Shown: in pieces, positions 58,903 through 64,000 of the stretch
Position numbering within the stretch: the first letter of the stretch is position 1
Layout of the letters: each line of letters opens with the position of its first letter
Assembly: GCF_018917965.1 (NCBI RefSeq)
Contig: NZ_JAHLPP010000001.1
Location: forward strand, 310,001 to 374,000
Reading direction: 5' to 3'
Source of the DNA: Pseudoflavonifractor sp. MSJ-37
GTDB taxonomy: Bacteria; Bacillota; Clostridia; Oscillospirales; Oscillospiraceae
DNA length: 64,000 bases
The notes under the pieces: generated by a model
What the model saw: only the letters and a program-made list of their open reading frames with translations
What the model was told of the DNA's origin: nothing
Database searches by the model: none
Program-made: the position numbers and the translations under genes

Positions 58903-60099
58903 TTACTTGCCGACGATCTCGGCGGTGTCACGGGCGATCATGAGCTCCTCGTTGGTGGGGATCAGCAGGACCTTCACCTTGGAATCGGCGGCGGAGATCA
59001 CGGTCTCCTTGCCGCGGACCTGGTTGGCCTCGACGTCCATCTTCACGCCCATGAACTCCAGACCGGAGGCGATGGCCATACGGGTGCCCATATCGTTCTC
59101 GCCCACGCCGGCGGTGAAGATGATGGCGTCCACGCCGCCCATAGCGGCGGCATACGCGCCCACATACTTGCGCACGCTGTACTGGAAGGCCTCCAGAGCC
59201 AGCTTGGCGCGCTCGTTGCCCTTCTCAGCGGCCTCTTCCAGATCGCGGAAGTCGGAGGACACGCCGGAGATGCCCTGCACGCCGGACTTCTTGTTCAGGA
59301 TGGTCAGCATCTCGTTGATGTCCATCTTGTACTTGTTCATCAGGTACTCCAGGATGCCAGCGTCCAGATCGCCGGAGCGGGTGCCCATGGGCACGCCGGC
59401 CAGAGGAGTGAAGCCCATGGTGGTGTCCACGGACTTGCCGCCGTCGATGGCGGTGATGGAGGAGCCGTTGCCCAGATGGCAGGAGATCAGCTTGAGCTCC
59501 TCGATGGGCTTGCCCAGCATGGCGGCGGCGCGGCCGGCCACATACTTGTGAGAGGTGCCGTGGAAGCCGTAGCGGCGGACCTTGTCGTTCTCATAGTACT
59601 CGTAGGGCAGAGCGTAGATATAGCTCTTGGCGGGCATGGTCTGATGGAAGGCGGTGTCGAACACGGCGACCATGGGCACGCCGGGCATGACCTTCTCGCA
59701 GGCCTTGATGCCGGTGATGTTGGCGGGGTTGTGCAGGGGGGCCAGGGGGATGCACTCCTCCAGAGCGGCCATCACAGCGTCGTCGATCTTGACGGAGGAG
59801 GCGAACTTCTCGCCGCCATGCACCACGCGGTGGCCCACGGCCTCGATCTCGCTCATGCTCTTGATGACGCCGTGGTCGGGGCTGGTCAGGGCGTCCAGGA
59901 CGGCCTGGATGGCCTCGGCATGGGTGGGCATGGGGATCTCGAAGACGTGCTTGGCGCCGGTGGCCGGGATCTTATGGGTCAGGCGGCCGTCGATGCCGAT
60001 GCGCTCACACAGACCCTGAGCCAGGACCTCCTCGGTGCTGGGATCCAGCAGCTGATACTTCAGGGAGGAGCTCCCCGCGTTGATGACAAGAACCTTCAT
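58903..60099 (-). CDS. ackA: Acetate kinase
   Basis: A 398-residue ASKHA-fold kinase interconverting acetyl phosphate + ADP and acetate + ATP. Diagnostic: [13 protein letters not shown] at the start, [44 protein letters not shown] and [16 protein letters not shown] 60099 has AAGGAG 9 bases upstream. Single gene, divergent from tmcAL. The phosphotransacetylase usually beside it is not seen; phosphoketolase in this window is another source of acetyl phosphate. Confidence 0.97.
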   Translation of the reverse strand: MKVLVINAGSSSLKYQLLDPSTEEVLAQGLCERIGIDGRLTHKIPATGAKHVFEIPMPTHAEAIQAVLDALTSPDHGVIKSMSEIEAVGHRVVHGGEKFASSVKIDDAVMAALEECIPLAPLHNPANITGIKACEKVMPGVPMVAVFDTAFHQTMPAKSYIYALPYEYYENDKVRRYGFHGTSHKYVAGRAAAMLGKPIEELKLISCHLGNGSSITAIDGGKSVDTTMGFTPLAGVPMGTRSGDLDAGILEYLMNKYKMDINEMLTILNKKSGVQGISGVSSDFRDLEEAAEKGNERAKLALEAFQYSVRKYVGAYAAAMGGVDAIIFTAGVGENDMGTRMAIASGLEFMGVKMDVEANQVRGKETVISAADSKVKVLLIPTNEELMIARDTAEIVGK

Positions 60100-60186
60100 G
60101 ACACATGACTCTCCTTTGTTCATTTTAGTGTGGTCCGCCCTTGCGGCCGGACAGGAAGGTATTGTAGAATAAGTACATCGTACCCT

Positions 60187-60215
60187 ATTTTAGCCTATTT
60201 TTCGGGAAAGGACAA
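60187..60215 (-). promoter_or_regulatory. Probable sigma-A promoter of ackA
   Basis: On the minus strand TTGTCC (60215-60210) and TAAAAT (60192-60187), 17-base spacer. Moderate match only. Confidence 0.5.
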
Positions 60216-60264
60216 GAGCGGAGGACCGTTCTGTGCAGGATTTTTTTCGAGAGGAGGGCGGGCC

Positions 60265-61434
60265 ATGTCCGTCATTGGGATCGTTGCTGAATATGATCCG
60301 TTCCACACCGGCCATGCGTGGCATATCCACCAGACTCGCCAGTCTTTGGACGGAGACGGACCGGTGGTCTGCGTCATGAGCGGGAACTGGGTCCAGCGGG
60401 GCGGGCCGGCCTCCACGGACAAATGGAGCCGGGCGGCCCGGGCCGTCCGGGGCGGAGCGGATCTGGTGCTGGAGCTCCCCACCGTGTGGGCCTGTGCCTC
60501 AGCGGAGCCCTTCGCCCGGGGAGCCATTAGCATCCTGGCTGGCTCCGGAGTGGTGGACAGCCTCTCCTTCGGCAGTGAGACCGGGGAGCTGGAGCCCCTC
60601 CGCCGGGCGGCGGACGCATTGGAGGGGAGGGCCTTCCGGGAGGCCCTCCAGCGGCAGGTCCGGACGGGACAGTCCTTCCCGGCAGCCCGGCAGGCGGCGC
60701 TGGAGGAGCTCCTGGGCCCTGCGGGGGCGGAGCCTCTGTCCCGGCCCAATGACAGTCTGGGGATCGAGTACCTGCGGGCCGTCCCGGCGGGATGGACCGT
60801 CCGGACGGTCCCGCGGAGAGGCGCGGCCCATGGCGAAGGCCCTGCGGCGGGCTTCGCCTCGGCGTCCCACCTGCGGGACTGCCTCCGGGCGGGGGAGCCG
60901 GACCGGGCGGCCCCCTATCTCACCGAGCCATGGACCGGACCGGTCAGCGACTGGGGACGCTGTGCCCCGGTGCTGATGGACCGGGTGCGGACCATGAGCG
61001 TGGCGGACTGGGCGGCCCTGCCGGACAGCGGAGCGGCGGAGGGGCTGCCGGAACGGCTGGTCCGGTGTGGACGGACGGCCCGCTCGCCGGAGGAGTTCCT
61101 GATGCTGGCCAAGACCCGGCGCTATGCCCATGCGCGCCTCCGGCGTCTGCTGGTCTGGGCCTTTTTGGGGCTCCGGGCGGCGGACCGGCCGGAAGTCCCC
61201 CTCTATCTGCGTCCGCTGGCCTTCAACGGCCGGGGCCGGGCCCTGCTGGGGGAGATGAAGCGCCGGGCCTCCCTGCCCATCCTCACCAAGCCCGCCCATA
61301 TCCGGGACTTGTCCCCGGAGGCACAGGCCCTGTTCGCGCTGGAGGAGCGCTGTACCGACCGCTTTGGCCTGTGTCTGCCCGACCTGCCCCCCTGCGGGGA
61401 GGAGCTGAGACGCGGTCCGGTGGTCCTGCCATGA
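60265..61434 (+). CDS. tmcAL: tRNA(Met) cytidine acetate ligase TmcAL
   Basis: A 389-residue nucleotidyltransferase-like enzyme that acetylates the wobble cytidine of elongator tRNA-Met using acetate and ATP. Start VIGIVAEYDPFHTGHAWHIH contains the HxGH adenylylation motif; VVCVMSGNWVQRGGPASTDK and the RPNDSLGIEYLRA segment are conserved. ATG 60265 has GAGGAGGG upstream. Divergent from ackA, whose product supplies acetate; this neighbourhood recurs in Firmicutes. Confidence 0.93.
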   Translation: MSVIGIVAEYDPFHTGHAWHIHQTRQSLDGDGPVVCVMSGNWVQRGGPASTDKWSRAARAVRGGADLVLELPTVWACASAEPFARGAISILAGSGVVDSLSFGSETGELEPLRRAADALEGRAFREALQRQVRTGQSFPAARQAALEELLGPAGAEPLSRPNDSLGIEYLRAVPAGWTVRTVPRRGAAHGEGPAAGFASASHLRDCLRAGEPDRAAPYLTEPWTGPVSDWGRCAPVLMDRVRTMSVADWAALPDSGAAEGLPERLVRCGRTARSPEEFLMLAKTRRYAHARLRRLLVWAFLGLRAADRPEVPLYLRPLAFNGRGRALLGEMKRRASLPILTKPAHIRDLSPEAQALFALEERCTDRFGLCLPDLPPCGEELRRGPVVLP

Positions 61435-61439
61435 AAGAA

Positions 61440-61478
61440 CGGCCCGCCCCTGTTGGAAGAGACAGGGGCGGGCCGCGT
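61440..61478. terminator. Terminator between tmcAL and the rhomboid-like gene
   Basis: A 14-bp perfect stem (61440-61453 with 61462-61475); T-residues are modest on both sides. Confidence 0.65.
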
Positions 61479-61494
61479 TTCTGAGGAGCGAAGC

Positions 61495-62352
61495 TCACTG
61501 GATGTGGACGTGGTCATTGATATGGTCCTGACAATAGCAGTAGTAGCCGTTGCACTTGGAGCAGTAGCGGAACTCCATGTCGGGATAGTCGGTGTCGGTC
61601 TTGCCGCAGACGGCGCACTTGTGGATATGACCCTTCTTCTGCTGGGCCTCCCGGGCGGCCTTGCGGAAGTTGACGGTCTGGGCGGAGCGCTGATACTGGA
61701 CCTGACGGCGGTTCCGCTTCAGCAGGTCGGTGATGTCCGACCAGAAAAAGAGAAAGTAGTTCAGGATCGCGACCAGCGGCAGGAGGGCGCCCACCAGGTC
61801 CAAGGACAGGAGACTGCTCAGCACGCCCCAGGCGAAGAGGGCCGCGTCGAACCAGGCCAGCCACTTCACCTTGATGGGGATGATGTAGAACAGCAGGACC
61901 TGCAGATCCGGATACAGAGTGGCGAAGGCGAAGAAGAGAGACAAATTCACATACTGCATAGTCACGAGCGTGAGGCCGCCGGACAGGAGCCCCAGGACCA
62001 TGCCTACCACCACGTTCAGGATCAGGCCAAGGCCGTAGAACACGGTGAATTTCGTGGTGCCCCACTCCCGTTCCAGCGAGGAGCCGATGAACCAGTAGAA
62101 GTACAGCTCCAGCAGGAGGAAGATGCCGTTGTTAGAGGGGACGAACACGAAGGTGACCAGCCGCCAGACCTGTCCCCGCAGGACATAGGCGGGCACGAAA
62201 GCCAGCAGGGAGGAGAGAGACAGGCCTCTGCTGAACATATCCAGCAGGTAGACCAGGACGTTCCCCGCCACGATGATGGTCATCAGGTCAGGGATGCCGA
62301 GCCGGGGGTGCTTCATGCAGAAGCGGTCCAGCCAAGTGTCGATCGAGCGCAA
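61495..62352 (-). CDS. Rhomboid-like membrane protein with C-terminal zinc ribbon, probably not a protease
   Basis: A 285-residue protein with six or so transmembrane helices (about residues 20-205), in a rhomboid-like arrangement (YVLRGQVWRLVTFVFVPSN after the first helix). The GxSG serine of active rhomboids is not seen; the matching helix reads MQYVNLSLFFAFA. A cytoplasmic tail ends in a zinc ribbon (CAVCGKTDTDY, then YCSKCNGYYCYC). Start is TTG 62352 with AGGAGG 8 bases ahead. Pseudoprotease or quality-control role is inference. The intergenic stretch 62353-62469 has nothing else. Confidence 0.72.
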   Translation of the reverse strand: MRSIDTWLDRFCMKHPRLGIPDLMTIIVAGNVLVYLLDMFSRGLSLSSLLAFVPAYVLRGQVWRLVTFVFVPSNNGIFLLLELYFYWFIGSSLEREWGTTKFTVFYGLGLILNVVVGMVLGLLSGGLTLVTMQYVNLSLFFAFATLYPDLQVLLFYIIPIKVKWLAWFDAALFAWGVLSSLLSLDLVGALLPLVAILNYFLFFWSDITDLLKRNRRQVQYQRSAQTVNFRKAAREAQQKKGHIHKCAVCGKTDTDYPDMEFRYCSKCNGYYCYCQDHINDHVHIQ

Positions 62353-62469
62353 ATGGATGACCTCCTAAAATATCGGATGTAATGGATCTCTGTGCCCTCT
62401 ATCCTATCACAGAAACGGGATGAAAAACCGAACGATCTGTGAATTTTTTGTGGGAAACATTTGAACGGA

Positions 62470-64000
62470 TCATTTCAGGACTTTGCGGATCATCTGCTTC
62501 ATCCGGGGCGTGAGCGCCTTGGCCGCCATCCGGTAGGGGAGGGGCGGCAGAGAGAGGAAGTCCTTCTCGGTCTCGGCGAAGGGCCGGGCCCGGAAAGAGG
62601 CGAAGAAGGCGTTCCGCTTGGCATTGGCCTTCAGGGGGGAAGCCAGACGGGGGTTCCCGGCCACAGCCTCGGCCAGAGGGCGCTCTACCTGACCGAAGCG
62701 GGGAGCGAGCTTCTGGAACAGTGCCTCGCCCTTGGGAGAGTCCACCAGGACCATAGAGATGCCCTTGTCCCGATCGACCGGGAGAGAGAGCTTGGGGTCC
62801 AGGCCCCAGTAGTCCGCCAGTGTGAAGTCAGCGGGGCGGCTGGTGTTCGTATACCGGCATTGGGGACAGGAGGGCCGCAGGAAGAGCTGCATCCCGAAGC
62901 CCCGGCCGTAGCCGGTGTGGTTGAAGTCCTCCGTATAGACTGAGCCGTCGGCGAAGGAGGCAGTGAAATAGGGGTGGGACCAGCCGTGGGATTTGTCCTT
63001 GAAGCGGACGCCGGTGACCTGGGCGCCGCCGTGGGTCTCCTCCAGACGGTCCAGATACGCCCGGAACACCGCCGGGGAGGGCACGCCATGGCACACCAGA
63101 TCGCAGGTGACCAGTCCGTCATAGTCCTTCCCCAGATACCGCCGCAGACCGTCGATCTGGCAGGGCACGCCGGAGAAGAGGACCGGCACGCCCTGCTCCA
63201 GCAGGTCTCTGGCCTGCCGGAAGGAGCTGCCCAGGTCGCTCTGGACATACTTGGAGCCCCGCATGGGGGCCAGCTCCGCCTCTGTGCGGGCGCAGACGTG
63301 GCGGGCGGTCATGGTCTCGTCCAGCACGGTGCCGAACACCGCGCCGCCCTGCTCCAGTGTCCAGTGGGCCAGCAGGGAGAAGAAGCCTCCGGAGGAGGAG
63401 CGGAGCCGTTCGTCCTCATCGGCGTTCCAGACGGCGTGGACCCGCTCCGGCGCCGGACCTGCCGGGCGGGGGTGGAGGATGGGGCAGGTCTGCTCACACT
63501 TATGGCAGAGGACGCAGGCGTCGGACACGGCGGGTCGCAGGAAGCCCTCATGGTCGGGGACCATGGAGATGGCCCCGGTGGGACAGATGGAGGCGCAGGC
63601 GGTACAGCCAGTGCAGAGGGAGGAGGCGCAGAGGACCGGACGCTTCCTGCCCGCCTCCGGGACCTCCTCCGGCCGCTCCGGGGGGAGAGCAGAGCCTTCC
63701 ACGGCGGCCTTGAGATAGGCCAGAGAGTCGGACCGTGCCTCGGCCAGCCTCGCGTGGATGGCGGCGTAGTCCATGGGGGCGTCCACCGGGGCGGTGGAGT
63801 CCAGCCCCACGATCCGGTCGGCACAGCCCAGCCGGGAGAGGAGGCTGTAGATCCGGGACCAGGTGGGGTCGGCCCGCTCCTTGGGGGACATGGAGGTGAA
63901 GAAGGGACGGTCGAACTGGAGGGAGAACACCGAGCCGTGGAAGGAGTTGGTACATACGCAGGCGGCGTGTTGGAACAGGCCCAGGAACTCCCGGGGACCG
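62470..64000 (-). CDS. Polysaccharide pyruvyl transferase / F420 hydrogenase beta-subunit fusion (5' truncated by window)
   Basis: The frame is open to the window edge, so the N-terminus lies beyond 64000. The first ~60 visible residues (REFLGLFQHAACVCTNSFHG and on) match the C-terminal end of a polysaccharide pyruvyl transferase domain. Next come two 4Fe-4S ferredoxin clusters (CTGCTACASICPTGA, about base 63590; CVLCHKCEQTCP, about base 63490), then the coenzyme F420 hydrogenase/dehydrogenase beta-subunit domain (SSSGGFFSLLAHW, GSKYVQSDLG, FSGVPCQIDGLRRYLG). Both domains in one protein are known from exopolysaccharide clusters. Here it is the only visible member; whether it adds pyruvate or reduces it is inferred. 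Confidence 0.85.
   Translation of the reverse strand, partial: GPREFLGLFQHAACVCTNSFHGSVFSLQFDRPFFTSMSPKERADPTWSRIYSLLSRLGCADRIVGLDSTAPVDAPMDYAAIHARLAEARSDSLAYLKAAVEGSALPPERPEEVPEAGRKRPVLCASSLCTGCTACASICPTGAISMVPDHEGFLRPAVSDACVLCHKCEQTCPILHPRPAGPAPERVHAVWNADEDERLRSSSGGFFSLLAHWTLEQGGAVFGTVLDETMTARHVCARTEAELAPMRGSKYVQSDLGSSFRQARDLLEQGVPVLFSGVPCQIDGLRRYLGKDYDGLVTCDLVCHGVPSPAVFRAYLDRLEETHGGAQVTGVRFKDKSHGWSHPYFTASFADGSVYTEDFNHTGYGRGFGMQLFLRPSCPQCRYTNTSRPADFTLADYWGLDPKLSLPVDRDKGISMVLVDSPKGEALFQKLAPRFGQVERPLAEAVAGNPRLASPLKANAKRNAFFASFRARPFAETEKDFLSLPPLPYRMAAKALTPRMKQMIRKVLK

Overview
The window is a 64 kb stretch of a high-GC (roughly 60-65% by eye), spore-forming, Gram-positive chromosome. It most resembles gut Clostridia of the Oscillospiraceae (Flavonifractor/Intestinimonas-like). 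The evidence is the sporulation genes yqfC and yqfD, a SleB/CwlJ-type hydrolase, a PASTA-bearing class B PBP, a MurE with the meso-DAP motif DNPR, strong GGAGG ribosome binding sites, sigma-A promoters and many intrinsic terminators. The lineage is an inference from gene content. Nearly everything is chromosomal housekeeping; there is no prophage, CRISPR array or insertion sequence, only one stand-alone tyrosine integrase.

Layout. 1-7.9 kb: end of a cell-wall hydrolase, a DUF4317 protein, a frameshifted XRE regulator, tRNA-Ala(GGC), a MATE transporter behind a short terminated leader, a lipoprotein, and a phosphoketolase coupled to a tiny lipoprotein. 7.9-11.1 kb: a four-gene lipoylation operon (lipoate ligase, free-standing lipoyl domain, lipoyl synthase, second lipoate ligase). 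11.2-13.9 kb: riboflavin operon (ribE-ribB-ribH, then a low-molecular-weight phosphatase) behind an FMN riboswitch followed by two terminators. 14-18.3 kb: M18 aminopeptidase, a membrane protein, a hemolysin-III protein, a ferritin-like protein and an SLH-domain protein. 18.3-21.2 kb: a tightly overlapping cobalamin nucleotide-loop operon (phosphatase, cobU, cobS, a short CobU-like gene, phosphatase). 21.3-24.1 kb: metal-efflux operon (CadC-type repressor, HMA chaperone, P-type ATPase) with a visible operator. 24.1-25.7 kb: tRNA-Leu(CAG) and a flavodiiron protein. 25.8-34.2 kb: yqfC-yqfD-phoH-ybeY, an XRE regulator, then era-recO-nitroreductase-mutS2. 34.2-38.1 kb: HPr, uvrC-rsmD-coaD and a coiled-coil protein. 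38.1-52.9 kb: the division and cell wall (dcw) cluster mraZ-rsmH-ftsL-pbp-murE-mraY-ftsW-murG-murA-ftsQ-DUF881-sbp-ftsZ. 52.9-64 kb: corA behind a long structured leader, an orphan integrase, deoD-COG2509-DUF5714, ackA divergent from tmcAL, a rhomboid-like protein, and a pyruvyl-transferase/F420-hydrogenase-beta fusion cut by the window edge.

How it fits together. Phosphoketolase makes acetyl phosphate, which acetate kinase turns into acetate plus ATP; acetate is also the substrate of the neighbouring tRNA-modifying TmcAL. The dcw cluster supplies lipid II synthesis and septation but lacks murC, murD, murF, ddl and ftsA here. The riboflavin operon lacks ribD and ribA, so those steps must be encoded elsewhere or the cell relies on salvage. 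The most unusual parts are the lipoylation operon built around an orphan lipoyl carrier, the doubled terminator behind the FMN riboswitch, and two unassigned leaders (MATE and corA).
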